NCBI GenBank assembly: GCA_044226485.1
Contig: JBGAGY010000002.1
Span: forward strand, 310,001 to 374,000
Direction of reading: 5' to 3'
From: UBA6663 sp044226485
Lineage (GTDB): Bacteria; Chloroflexota; Anaerolineae; Anaerolineales; UBA6663
DNA length: 64,000 nucleotides
Part shown: positions 43,462 through 51,919 of the stretch, in pieces
Layout of the letters: the number at the start of each line of letters is the position of its first letter
Numbering within the stretch: position 1 is the stretch's first letter
Translations under genes and position numbers: made by a program
Notes under the pieces: generated by a model
The model's input: only the letters and a program-made list of their open reading frames with translations
Told to the model about the DNA's origin: nothing
Database searches by the model: none

Positions 43462-46400
43462 ATGTCTTTCGTTCATCTTCACTGTCACTCGGAGTACTCG
43501 CTCCTCGACGGCTTCTCGAACATCAAGAAGCTGGTCAAACGCGCCAAGGAGATGGAGATGCCGGCGGTCGCGCTGACCGACCACGGCACCATGCACGGCA
43601 CGATCGAGTTCTTCAGCGCCGCCACCGAAGCCGGCGTCAAACCGATCATCGGCCTCGAGGCCTACCTCGCGCCGCGGCGCATGCAGGACCGCGACTCCAA
43701 GATCGACCTCAAGCCCTTCCACCTGCTGCTGCTCGCCGAGAACCAGACCGGCTACAAGAACCTGCTGAAGATCGCCAGCGCCGCTCAGCTCGAAGGCTTT
43801 TACGGCAAGCCGCGCGTCGACCGCGACTACCTTGCCGCGCACAACGAAGGCATCATCGCCACAAGCGGCTGTCTGGCCGCCGACGTGCCGCGCGCGCTTG
43901 TCGAGGGCAACGTCGACGAAGCCCGACGCCGCCTCGATTACTACTACGAGGTCTTCGGCCCCGATCGATTCTTCATCGAGCTGCAGGCCCACGACATCCC
44001 CGAGCTGACGACGCTCAACCGCCAGTTGCTCGACCTCGCCCCGCGTTACCAGGCGCGCTACGTGGCGACCAACGACGTGCACTACGTCGACGCCAAGGAC
44101 GCCCGCCTGCAGGACGTGCTCCTGGCGGTGCAGACCGGCTGCACGCTGGCCGACCCGAAGCGCATGCGCATGTCGGACGCGTCGTACTACCTGCGCTCGC
44201 CTGACGAGATGCGCCGCCTCTTCGGCGACATCCCCGGCGCGATCGACAACACGCTCCTCATCGCCGAGCGCACGGCGCTTGACCTGAAGACCAAGGGCTA
44301 CCACCTGCCGAAGTTCCCGGTGCCCGACGGCCATACCGCCGAGAGCTACCTGCGCGAGCTGTGCGAGGCCGGTCTGCGCATGCGCTATGGCTCGCGCGCC
44401 GATGCCGAAGAGGTGCGCACGCGCCTGAACTACGAGCTCGACGTGATCGAGAAGATGGGCTTCTCAGCCTACTTCCTGATCGTGTGGGATCTGTGCCGCT
44501 ACGCCACGCGCGAAGGCATCTGGTACAACGCCCGCGGATCGGCCGCCGGCTCGATGGTGGCCTATGTGCTCGAGATCACGCTGGTCGAGCCCCTGAGCCA
44601 CGGCCTGATCTTCGAGCGCTTCCTCAACCCGGGCCGCATCTCGATGCCCGATATCGACCTGGACTTCCAGGACGACCTGCGCGGGCGCATGCTCGACTAC
44701 TGCGTGCGCAAGTACGGCGACGACAAGGTCGCGCAGATCATCACCTACGGCACACTCGGCGCCCGCGCCGCGATCCGCGACGTCGGCCGCGTGATGGACA
44801 TCCCGCTGCCTGAGGTCGACCGCGTCGCCAAGACCATCCCGAACATCCCCGGCAAGCCTGTGACGCTGGCCCAGGCGCTCGAGGAGATCACGGAGTTCAA
44901 GCAGATCTACCAGGAGGCCCGCGGCGAGCAGGCCTACCTACGCGAGTTGATCGACACGGCCAAGGAGATGGAGGGCGTCGTCCGCAACGTCGGCACTCAC
45001 GCCGCCGGCGTCGTCATCGGCGACAAAGCCCTGATCGAGTACCTGCCGCTGCACAGGCCGACCGGCAACGTCGAAGAGACGCCGATCAAGTCTGTGACGC
45101 AGTTCGAGATGGGCGTGCTCGAGAAGCTCGGCATGCTCAAGGTCGACTTCCTCGGCCTGGCGACGCTGACGATCATGCAGCGCGCCTGCGCCCTGATCGC
45201 CGAGCGGCACGGCAAAGACTACTCGCTCGCCAACATCCCGACCGATCATCCCGCCACCTACGAGTTGATGGGCAAGGGCCAGACGGCGGGAGTGTTCCAG
45301 GTGGAAGGCACCGGCATGAAGCGCTACCTCATGCAGATGAAGCCGCAGAACCTGGACAACATCATCGCCATGATCTCGCTGTATCGGCCGGGGCCGCTCG
45401 AATTCATCCCCAGCTATATCAAGCGTATGCATGGCGAGGAGCAGGTCGAGTACCAGCACCCGTCGCTCGAGCCGATCTTCAAAGAGACCTACGGCATCCC
45501 GGTCTACCAAGAGCAGATCATGCGTGCGGCCGTCGATCTGGCCGGGTACTCGATGTCCGAGTCGGACGATCTGCGCAAGGCGATCGCCAAGAAGAACAAA
45601 GAGCAGCTGCAGAAGCACTCGCAGAAGTTCATCGCCGGCGCCGTCGAGCGCGGCATGCCCAAAGACGCGGCCGAGAAGATCTTCGCCGACTGGGAAGAGT
45701 TCGCGCGCTACGGCTTCAACAAGAGCCACGCCGCCGACTACGGCGTGATCGCGGCCCAGACCGCCTACCTCAAGGCCGTCTACCCGGCCGAATACATGAC
45801 GGCCCTGCTCTCGGTGTCGAAGGGCGAAACCGACAAGGTCGCCCAGTACATCGACGACTGCAAGTCGCTCGGCATCCGCGTCCTCCCGCCGGATCTAAAC
45901 AAAAGCGGTTTGGACTTTACGATCGAAGACGGGGAAAGCGAAGGTGCGAAGAGCGAGGAGCGCGGAGCGAAGCGTTCCAATGGCCGCACTTCGTCCCTGG
46001 CTCCGCGATCCTCGTCTTCCGCCATCCGCTTCGGCCTGGCCGCGATCAAGAACGTCGGCGAAGGCGCTGTCGAAATCCTGGTCAAGGCGCGCAAGGCCGG
46101 CGGGCCGTTCGCGACGCTCGATGACTTGTGCCAGCGCGTCGATCTGCGCCAGGTCGGCAAGCGCGCGCTCGAGTGCCTGATCAAGGTCGGCGCGCTCGAC
46201 AGCTTCGGCGACCGCGGCCAGCTGGTCGAGGGGCTCGATCAAATCGTCAACGCCAGCGCCGCGCACTTCAAGGCGGCCGAGTCGGGCCAGATGATGCTCT
46301 TCGGCGGAGCAGCCTCGGCTGAGACCGCGGCCTTCGCCCACGTCCAGCTCCCTAAGGCCAAGGTCACGGTGACCAAGCGCGAGACCCTGACCTGGGAGAA

Positions 46401-47400
46401 AGAGCTGATCGGCCTGTACGTCAGCGATCACCCGCTGCAGACCGTCATCGAGCAGATCGGCCAGATCATCACGCACAGCAGCGTTCAACTCGGCGAAGAG
46501 GAGCATGGCAAGCCCGTCGTGATGGTCGGCGTGATCTCGACCCTGCGCGCCCATACCACCAAGAAGGGCGACCCGATGGGGTTCGTCTCGGCCGAGGATC
46601 TGACCGGACAGATCGAGCTCGTGATCTTCCCCAAGGTCTGGAAAGAGGTCAGCAAGTGGCTGGCGCTCGAGCAGATCGTGGTCATCTACGGCAAGGCCGA
46701 CACACAGGGCGGCGGCAATCCCAAGATCCTGGTCGACAATCTCCGGCAGGATTTCAAGATCGCAGCCGGCAGCAAACCGGCAAGCGCGAGCAACGCTCCG
46801 AGCCCGGCTCAGGGCATCATGTGGGAGCCCGGCGCGTTCGCGCGGCCGACGCGCGACGAGGAACCGCCCGAGGACTGGGCTCCGCCCACGCCCGATGACG
46901 ACTGGATGACCGGGGGTGAAGAACCAGCCGCGCCCGTCGTGGCCACGGCACCCGCCCCGGTCGAGCGCGCTGTCGCTTCGCCGCCTCGGCCCGTGGCGAC
47001 GAACGGCAACGGCCATCGCAACGGAAACGGGCATGGCAACGGACATGGCGCCGCGACGCCTGCTGCTCCATCCGAGCCCATTGTCGAGCCCGCGATCGAG
47101 CGGCCCGAGCCGGCGCCGCGCCCCTCGGTCGCCTCGATCCCGGCGCCCGATGTGGCCGGGCGCCGCGTGGTGATCACGCTCACGAACTCGGGCGACAAAG
47201 ATCGCGACCTGCGTCTGCTCAAACGCGTGCATGGCCTGTTGACGTCGTCGCCGGGACCTGACCGCTTCGAGTTCCAGATCCGCGAGGGCGCCAGACACTA
47301 TCAACTGCGCTTCCCGAACCACACCACCGGCCTCAGTTCCGAACTGGCCGGCCAGTTGACGAACCTGCTCGGACCCGGCAGCGTCGACATTCAACGATAA
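43462..47400 (+). CDS. dnaE: DNA polymerase III subunit alpha
   Basis: 1312 residues; replicative polymerase of the DnaE1 type. The PHP domain begins FVHLHCHSEYSLLDGFSN. Catalytic aspartates are in MPDIDLDFQDD (~396-404). The finger region has GYSMSESDDLRKAIAKKN and FARYGFNKSHAADYG. Tandem HhH (LAAIKNVGEGAVEILVKA) and an OB fold (~1014-1080, VMVGVISTLRAHTTKKGDPM) follow. Residues ~1110-1220 are a disordered Pro/Ala linker with an NGNGHRNGNGHGNGHG stretch. A last ~80-residue domain (DLRLLKRVHGLLTSSPG) matches the tau-binding C-terminal region. Residues 824-853 are an unusual insertion encoded by a family II palindrome (45931-46020). Confidence 0.96.
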   Translation: MSFVHLHCHSEYSLLDGFSNIKKLVKRAKEMEMPAVALTDHGTMHGTIEFFSAATEAGVKPIIGLEAYLAPRRMQDRDSKIDLKPFHLLLLAENQTGYKNLLKIASAAQLEGFYGKPRVDRDYLAAHNEGIIATSGCLAADVPRALVEGNVDEARRRLDYYYEVFGPDRFFIELQAHDIPELTTLNRQLLDLAPRYQARYVATNDVHYVDAKDARLQDVLLAVQTGCTLADPKRMRMSDASYYLRSPDEMRRLFGDIPGAIDNTLLIAERTALDLKTKGYHLPKFPVPDGHTAESYLRELCEAGLRMRYGSRADAEEVRTRLNYELDVIEKMGFSAYFLIVWDLCRYATREGIWYNARGSAAGSMVAYVLEITLVEPLSHGLIFERFLNPGRISMPDIDLDFQDDLRGRMLDYCVRKYGDDKVAQIITYGTLGARAAIRDVGRVMDIPLPEVDRVAKTIPNIPGKPVTLAQALEEITEFKQIYQEARGEQAYLRELIDTAKEMEGVVRNVGTHAAGVVIGDKALIEYLPLHRPTGNVEETPIKSVTQFEMGVLEKLGMLKVDFLGLATLTIMQRACALIAERHGKDYSLANIPTDHPATYELMGKGQTAGVFQVEGTGMKRYLMQMKPQNLDNIIAMISLYRPGPLEFIPSYIKRMHGEEQVEYQHPSLEPIFKETYGIPVYQEQIMRAAVDLAGYSMSESDDLRKAIAKKNKEQLQKHSQKFIAGAVERGMPKDAAEKIFADWEEFARYGFNKSHAADYGVIAAQTAYLKAVYPAEYMTALLSVSKGETDKVAQYIDDCKSLGIRVLPPDLNKSGLDFTIEDGESEGAKSEERGAKRSNGRTSSLAPRSSSSAIRFGLAAIKNVGEGAVEILVKARKAGGPFATLDDLCQRVDLRQVGKRALECLIKVGALDSFGDRGQLVEGLDQIVNASAAHFKAAESGQMMLFGGAASAETAAFAHVQLPKAKVTVTKRETLTWEKELIGLYVSDHPLQTVIEQIGQIITHSSVQLGEEEHGKPVVMVGVISTLRAHTTKKGDPMGFVSAEDLTGQIELVIFPKVWKEVSKWLALEQIVVIYGKADTQGGGNPKILVDNLRQDFKIAAGSKPASASNAPSPAQGIMWEPGAFARPTRDEEPPEDWAPPTPDDDWMTGGEEPAAPVVATAPAPVERAVASPPRPVATNGNGHRNGNGHGNGHGAATPAAPSEPIVEPAIERPEPAPRPSVASIPAPDVAGRRVVITLTNSGDKDRDLRLLKRVHGLLTSSPGPDRFEFQIREGARHYQLRFPNHTTGLSSELAGQLTNLLGPGSVDIQR
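45931..46020. repeat. Family II palindrome inserted in frame in dnaE
   Basis: 90 bp encoding residues 824-853 (GESEGAKSEERGAKRS, then NGRTSSLAPRSSSS). Arms GAAGAGCGAGGAGCGCGGAG (from 45948) and GCTCCGCGATCCTCGTCTTC (46000-46019) are complementary with one mismatch and one bulge. The composition and hexamers equal those of the intergenic family II copies. It lies between the DFTIED strand and AIRFGLAAIKN, where E. coli DnaE has only a short turn. Reading frame and function of the polymerase are preserved. Confidence 0.8.
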
Positions 47401-47408
47401 AGCAAGAT

Positions 47409-47482
47409 CGAACCGCGAAGACGCAAAGGGCGCGAGGTCTCTTGTGTACGAGACCTCGCGCCCTTCGCGTCTTCGCGGTTCG
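47409..47482. terminator. 33-bp-arm palindrome between convergent dnaE and integrase, family III
   Basis: Arms 47409-47441 and 47450-47482 pair with a single mismatch around the loop TTGTGTAC. The arm begins CGAACCGCGAAGACGC and contains GGGCGCGAGG. It starts 9 nt after the dnaE stop and ends 14 nt from the integrase stop. CCGCGAAGACGC-type repeats are widespread in bacterial genomes. Likely a bidirectional terminator. Confidence 0.85.
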
Positions 47483-47495
47483 CGCCCTTCCCTCG

Positions 47496-48551
47496 CTACT
47501 CGTCAAGCGGGCTGCGAACGCCGCGTGGCCCACGATTGAGGACGTGCGTGTAGATCATGGTCGTCTTCACGTCTTTGTGGCCGAGCAGCTCCTGCACGGT
47601 GCGGATGTCGTAGCCGTTCTCGAGCAAGTGCGTGGCAAAGGAATGCCGCAGCGTGTGACAGCCGACGCGCTTCTCGATGCCGGCCTTCTGCGCCGCGGAC
47701 TTGACCGCTCGCTGCAGCAGCGTTTCGTCGTAGTGGTGCCTGCGAAGTTTGCCTGTGCGCGGATCGGGCGCGATGCGCTTGGCCGGGAACAGGTATTGCC
47801 AGATCCACTCGCGACCCGCGTTCGGGTGCTTGCGCTCCAGGGCGAAGGGCAGATAGACGTCGCCCAGCCCCAAGGCCAGATCCTGCGCGTGCAAGACCTT
47901 GACGTCGCTGAGATGCTCGCGCAGCGGCTCGATCAGACCCGTTGGCAGCATCGTAAGCCGATCCTTCATGCCCTTGCCGTCGCGCACGATGATCTGCCGC
48001 TGGGCGAAGTCGATGTCCTTCACGCGTAGCCGCAGGCATTCGAGCAGGCGCAAGCCGCTGCCATACAGGATCTGGGCCATCAGGTGCTGCACACCGTGCA
48101 GTTGCTCCATCAGGGCCCGCACCTCTGCTCGCGTCAGCACTGTCGGCAGGCGTTCCGGCGCCTTAGCGCGGATCGGCTGGATCTCGCCTTCAAGATCCTG
48201 ATACAAGACATGTCGATAGAGAAAGACCAGGGCGTTGAGCGCCTGGTTCTGAGTCGAGGCTGCGACGTTCCCGCTCACGGCGAGGTGTGACAGAAACGCA
48301 TTGATCTCTGGGACGCCAAGTTCGCTCGGATGACGTTTTCCATTGAACAGGATGAAGCGTCGGGTCCAGTCGCAGTATGAGTCTTCGGTGCGGATCGAAT
48401 AGTGGCGCGTGCGGGTCGCAGCGCGGACCCGATCGAGCAGGCGGATCGGGGGCGAACTTTCGGCCCCGGGGCCAGGTTCCTCACGTAGAGGCCGCCAGGC
48501 GCGATGGGCATTGGCATCAGGCCAGGATAACCCTGTTGAGACGCCCTCCAT
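47496..48551 (-). CDS. intI: Integron-type tyrosine recombinase (IntI-like)
   Basis: A 351-residue site-specific recombinase. The N-terminal core-binding domain includes RTEDSYCDWTRRFILFNGKRHP. The catalytic domain has the Arg in YGSGLRLLECLRLRVKD, HTLRH (His299, Arg302, His303), LGH (His325) and Tyr334 in TMIYTHV. The extra motif between boxes I and II, RTGKLRRHHYDETLLQRAVK, distinguishes IntI from XerC/XerD. It should recombine attI with folded attC sites. GGGAGGA precedes the ATG. Divergent on its cassette side is a TPR-GGDEF gene; no attC-type pair was found in the window, so the platform looks empty or orphaned. Confidence 0.93.
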   Translation of the reverse strand: MEGVSTGLSWPDANAHRAWRPLREEPGPGAESSPPIRLLDRVRAATRTRHYSIRTEDSYCDWTRRFILFNGKRHPSELGVPEINAFLSHLAVSGNVAASTQNQALNALVFLYRHVLYQDLEGEIQPIRAKAPERLPTVLTRAEVRALMEQLHGVQHLMAQILYGSGLRLLECLRLRVKDIDFAQRQIIVRDGKGMKDRLTMLPTGLIEPLREHLSDVKVLHAQDLALGLGDVYLPFALERKHPNAGREWIWQYLFPAKRIAPDPRTGKLRRHHYDETLLQRAVKSAAQKAGIEKRVGCHTLRHSFATHLLENGYDIRTVQELLGHKDVKTTMIYTHVLNRGPRGVRSPLDE

Positions 48552-48744
48552 ATTGTCCTCCCGTCAAAAATAACAGAAGTGCGTTTGTGATGGGGGTCTA
48601 TCTGAGTATAGCACATATGTTCTTTGCGTTGAAAAGCTGTGAGTTTGTTGTCGATCTGAGTTATGCTGGCTCCAGAGTCCTCCATTCGAAGCATATCCGG
48701 CCGATCACAGAAGGGGCGTAATCCCTGGTGAGTTTGGAGACGCT

Positions 48745-50541
48745 GTGAACGTGTTGAACGACGAGTGGGTGCCGGATAAATCTCCTGGAAACGGCGCGAG
48801 TGATCGGGCCAGATCTGTCGATGCCGCATGGAGCACGACGGACCCGATGTCGCCCGAACTTGACGCCGTCCTGCGTGAGATCACCGACCCGGGCGCTAGG
48901 GTGGATCACCTCAACGACCTTGCCTGGGAGGGCCGCCTCGACGACAGCCAACGTTCGGCGCGCCTGGCCAGGGTGGCGTACGAATGGTCGATGTCAGGCG
49001 ACTTTGAAGCGACGCCGTATAACCTGGGCATCGCGTCAAGCCTGCGCACTCAGGCCTTTCTTCATAACGACGTCGGCAACTACACAGAAGCGCTGACCGC
49101 TTCGCTGAGGAGCCTCGACCTCCTTGGAGACACGGCCAACATCCAGCCAGAGAACGGGCCGATCGTCATCGATGTCCTCGGCAACATCAGCTGGACCCAT
49201 CGTTGCTACGGCGACTATGCGGTGGCCGCTGAATATGGCATGAAGGCCCTGGGCCTGGCCGAAGAGCGCGGTGATCGATTGCGCCAGGCCAGGTTGTTGA
49301 ACATCCTCGGCAACATCTATGCCGATTCGAATGACCTCGAGGCCGCGTTGCAGATGGGTGAACGTGCCCTCCGGCTGTACCGAGACCTCGACCTGCGAGA
49401 TGGCGAGAGCGTCGCGTTGAACAACCTGGCCCTGACGTATCTCGAGTTGGGCCACAGCGAAAAAGCTCTCGACGCCTGTCGCGAGAGCCTGCGCATCGCG
49501 CAGGAAGGCGGTTTCGCGTCTGTCCATCTGACCGCCTTGAGCACGCTGGGTGAGCTCTATCTGGGCATCAAGGACTTCGGGCAGGCAGAGGCCTGCCTGA
49601 ACCTGGCCCTCTCGTTGTCGCGCGAACGCGGGGCTCGCTACGATGAGTTCCTGAACCTTTTGAATCTGGGCAAGGTCGCGCTTGGCCGGCAAGACGCCGC
49701 TCGTGCCACCCTCCAATTCGAGGAGGCCCTGGCGCTGGCTCAGAGCTTGAACCATCGTGTCGGGCAATTCCAATGCCACGAATTCCTCGCCGATCTGCAC
49801 GAGCATGACGGCAGACTCGCAGACGCCCTGAATAGCTACAAGGCCTTTCATACGCTCAAGGAGACCGTCTTCAATGAGAACGCCAACAAGCGTCTCGCCG
49901 GTCTGCGCGTCATTCATCAAGTGGAAACGGCGCGACGTGACAGTGAGATCAGCTATCTGCGCACGATCGAATTGAAGAAAGAGATCGAAGAGCGCAAGGC
50001 CGCGCAGACAGCCCTTGAGAAACTGGCGAGCCTCGATCCGCTCACCGGGCTGTTGAATCGGCGCCAGATCCATCATCTCGGCGAACTCGAAGTGCAACGA
50101 TCCGGCTCGAACAGACAGTCGCTCACCGTGATCCTGTTCGATATCGATTTCTTCAAGACCGTCAACGACACCTACGGCCACGCGGTTGGCGATGCCGCGC
50201 TCGTGCACATCGCCCAGGTCGTTCGACAGAGTCTGCGCGAGGGCGAGTTGATCGGCCGATACGGCGGCGACGAGTTCGTGATCCTCCTGCCGGGCAGCAA
50301 CTGCGATAAGGGGCGCCAGATCGCCGAGCGCCTGCGCGCCAACCTCGCCCGTCAGCCGCTCAATCACCCGAAGGGGAAAGTCGCGTTGACGCTGAGCCTG
50401 GGTATCGCCGAGTTCGTCGATGGAGCTGTGGCGAGCCTTGACGACCTCCTGGTCCACGCCGATCAGGCGTTGTATGCCGCCAAACTAGCCGGGCGCGATC
50501 GGCTTGTGGCGCATTCGGAGCTGGCGCCCAGGCGGCCATGA
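48745..50541 (+). CDS. TPR-GGDEF diguanylate cyclase
   Basis: 598 residues, cytoplasmic. Residues ~85-390 are TPR repeats (LLNILGNIYADSNDLEAAL, LNNLALTYLELGHSEKALD). A coiled coil (~400-425, ELKKEIEERKAAQTALEKLA) joins them to a GGDEF domain. That domain starts LDPLTGLLNRRQIHH and carries FDIDFFKTVNDTYGHAVGD and the active-site RYGGDEFVILLPG, so it should make c-di-GMP from GTP. No RxxD inhibitory site is seen at the expected place. The TPRs probably sense a protein partner. GTG start at 48745 with GGAG 8 nt upstream. It is divergent from the integrase across a 193-bp gap. Confidence 0.92.
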   Translation: MNVLNDEWVPDKSPGNGASDRARSVDAAWSTTDPMSPELDAVLREITDPGARVDHLNDLAWEGRLDDSQRSARLARVAYEWSMSGDFEATPYNLGIASSLRTQAFLHNDVGNYTEALTASLRSLDLLGDTANIQPENGPIVIDVLGNISWTHRCYGDYAVAAEYGMKALGLAEERGDRLRQARLLNILGNIYADSNDLEAALQMGERALRLYRDLDLRDGESVALNNLALTYLELGHSEKALDACRESLRIAQEGGFASVHLTALSTLGELYLGIKDFGQAEACLNLALSLSRERGARYDEFLNLLNLGKVALGRQDAARATLQFEEALALAQSLNHRVGQFQCHEFLADLHEHDGRLADALNSYKAFHTLKETVFNENANKRLAGLRVIHQVETARRDSEISYLRTIELKKEIEERKAAQTALEKLASLDPLTGLLNRRQIHHLGELEVQRSGSNRQSLTVILFDIDFFKTVNDTYGHAVGDAALVHIAQVVRQSLREGELIGRYGGDEFVILLPGSNCDKGRQIAERLRANLARQPLNHPKGKVALTLSLGIAEFVDGAVASLDDLLVHADQALYAAKLAGRDRLVAHSELAPRRP

Positions 50542-50936
50542 TCGCACCGAGCGAGCCATCGATTCGCCGGGCTTGTTTCGCTCCTGGCCCATCTGTTAAC
50601 ATTGGATCCAGGCCTTGACGCCTATCCTCAAAGGTTTCCACCCAACACGAGCCTGGCGGAAGCGGATCAGTGCCCGCGCGGTCGTTGCCTCGCAGGGCAG
50701 CCCAACTGCGCCGGTGGCGTGTCAGACGAGCTGGGGCCCACTGGGGGTGCTTGTTGCCGAGGTTTCAGATCGGCGGGCTTTCACAAGCGAGTGGCTTGCA
50801 GAGCACGCGCGAAGATAAGCGCATCGCGCGGCCGACCAGACGGCGGGCATCGCCCGCGACGTAGTGTTCAAGAAGGTGCGCCCGGCGTGGCCGGCTCCGC
50901 ACTGTTCGGGCCAGATCCGAGAAGATCAAGGAGCCC
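50542..50936. other. 395-bp gap after the GGDEF gene
   Basis: No gene recognised; the short reading frames lack any family signature. A GCGGGC/GCCCGC hairpin lies near 50842-50860. Two RYYYAAC-like heptamers occur (near 50641 and 50699) but no facing GTTRRRY partner completes an attC site. The promoter of the phosphotransferase gene is presumably here. Confidence 0.5.
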
Positions 50937-51908
50937 ATGCCTGATGCTGCGTTTTCCTTGCTGGATTACCTCGATACGGCCGTGCCAGACCAGGTCTGCA
51001 ACTGGCGCGGCTGGCGAATCGCGCCGGTGGCCGGGGGCGCCAACAACCGCGTCTACCGCGTCACGCGGGGCGCCAGCGACTACGCAGTCAAGTACTCGAT
51101 CCACGATGAACGCAATCGATCGGGCCGAGAGTACGCGGCCCTGACCGCGCTTCAGGAAGCCGGCCTGCACATCGCGCCGCAGCCGATCTGGCTCGATCGC
51201 GAAAATCACCGCCTGCCCGTCGTCGTGCAGACCTGGATGGATGGCGAACCGCTCGCCGGGCCGCCCGCCACCGATGCCGATTGGGAAGCGCTCCTCGATC
51301 ATTACCGCGCCATCCACAGTGTCACGCCTGAAGCGGTGCTCGCCTCTGTGCCTGACGCCGTGTTGAACGCCTCGTGCGCCGAGTCCGGCAAGGCCATCGT
51401 CCATCAACACCTCGCTCGCCTGCCCGAAGACGTGCGACCCGACACGTTGCGCTCGGTGCTGGCCCGTTTCGACGCCTGGCAGCCGCCGACCTGGGATCCG
51501 CCGGCCCGCACGCTATGCCGCGTGGATCCGAACTGGCGCAACTTCATCCGGCGCCCGGGCGCGTGGGGCTCCGTCGATTGGGAGAACAGCGGTTGGGGTG
51601 ACCCGGCTTTCGAGATCGCCGATCTGATGACGCACCCCGCCTACGACAGCGTGCCGGTCGCGCGCTGGCGCGAGGTGATCGAAGCCTACGATCGGCGGCG
51701 CGCGGACCCGACGTTCGGCCTGCGTGTGCAGACCTACGTCACCATCCTGCGAGTGTGGTGGGTCGTGCGCAGCGCCCGTTATCTATACGAGGTGCCGCGC
51801 GGTCTCGACCCGCGCCTGGTGACGCGCTCGTACCAATGGCGCCCGGAGACCGAACGCCACTACGCCCGGCATGTGGCGTTGGCCGAGACGCGTCTGTCGG
51901 CGCTGTAG
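50937..51908 (+). CDS. Aminoglycoside/choline phosphotransferase-like kinase
   Basis: 323 residues of the APH/ChoK kinase fold. The nucleotide-binding start is VAGGANNRVYRVTRGASDYAVKY with Lys in the last strand. The catalytic loop reads CRVDPNWRNFI in place of HGDxxxxN, keeping the Asp and Asn but with Arg-Val before Asp. The Mg-binding segment is SVDWENSGWGDPAFEIADLM. It phosphorylates a hydroxyl on a small molecule; resistance should not be assumed. AAGGAG precedes the ATG. No operon partner. Confidence 0.85.
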   Translation: MPDAAFSLLDYLDTAVPDQVCNWRGWRIAPVAGGANNRVYRVTRGASDYAVKYSIHDERNRSGREYAALTALQEAGLHIAPQPIWLDRENHRLPVVVQTWMDGEPLAGPPATDADWEALLDHYRAIHSVTPEAVLASVPDAVLNASCAESGKAIVHQHLARLPEDVRPDTLRSVLARFDAWQPPTWDPPARTLCRVDPNWRNFIRRPGAWGSVDWENSGWGDPAFEIADLMTHPAYDSVPVARWREVIEAYDRRRADPTFGLRVQTYVTILRVWWVVRSARYLYEVPRGLDPRLVTRSYQWRPETERHYARHVALAETRLSAL

Positions 51909-51919
51909 CCGGGCGATCG

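Noticed and set aside
47409..47482. The palindrome beside intI as an attC site
   Set aside because: Its ends read CGAACC/GGTTCG and do not contain GTTRRRY; the fully paired stem also lacks the bulged bases IntI needs.
50620..50930. attC-like site after the TPR-GGDEF gene
   Set aside because: ACCCAAC and GCCCAAC match RYYYAAC, but no GTTRRRY partner lies at a suitable distance and no long imperfect hairpin joins them.
50937..51908. Aminoglycoside resistance gene
   Set aside because: The catalytic loop and length fit the broad APH/choline-kinase fold, but nothing points to aminoglycosides; only a general kinase call is supported.
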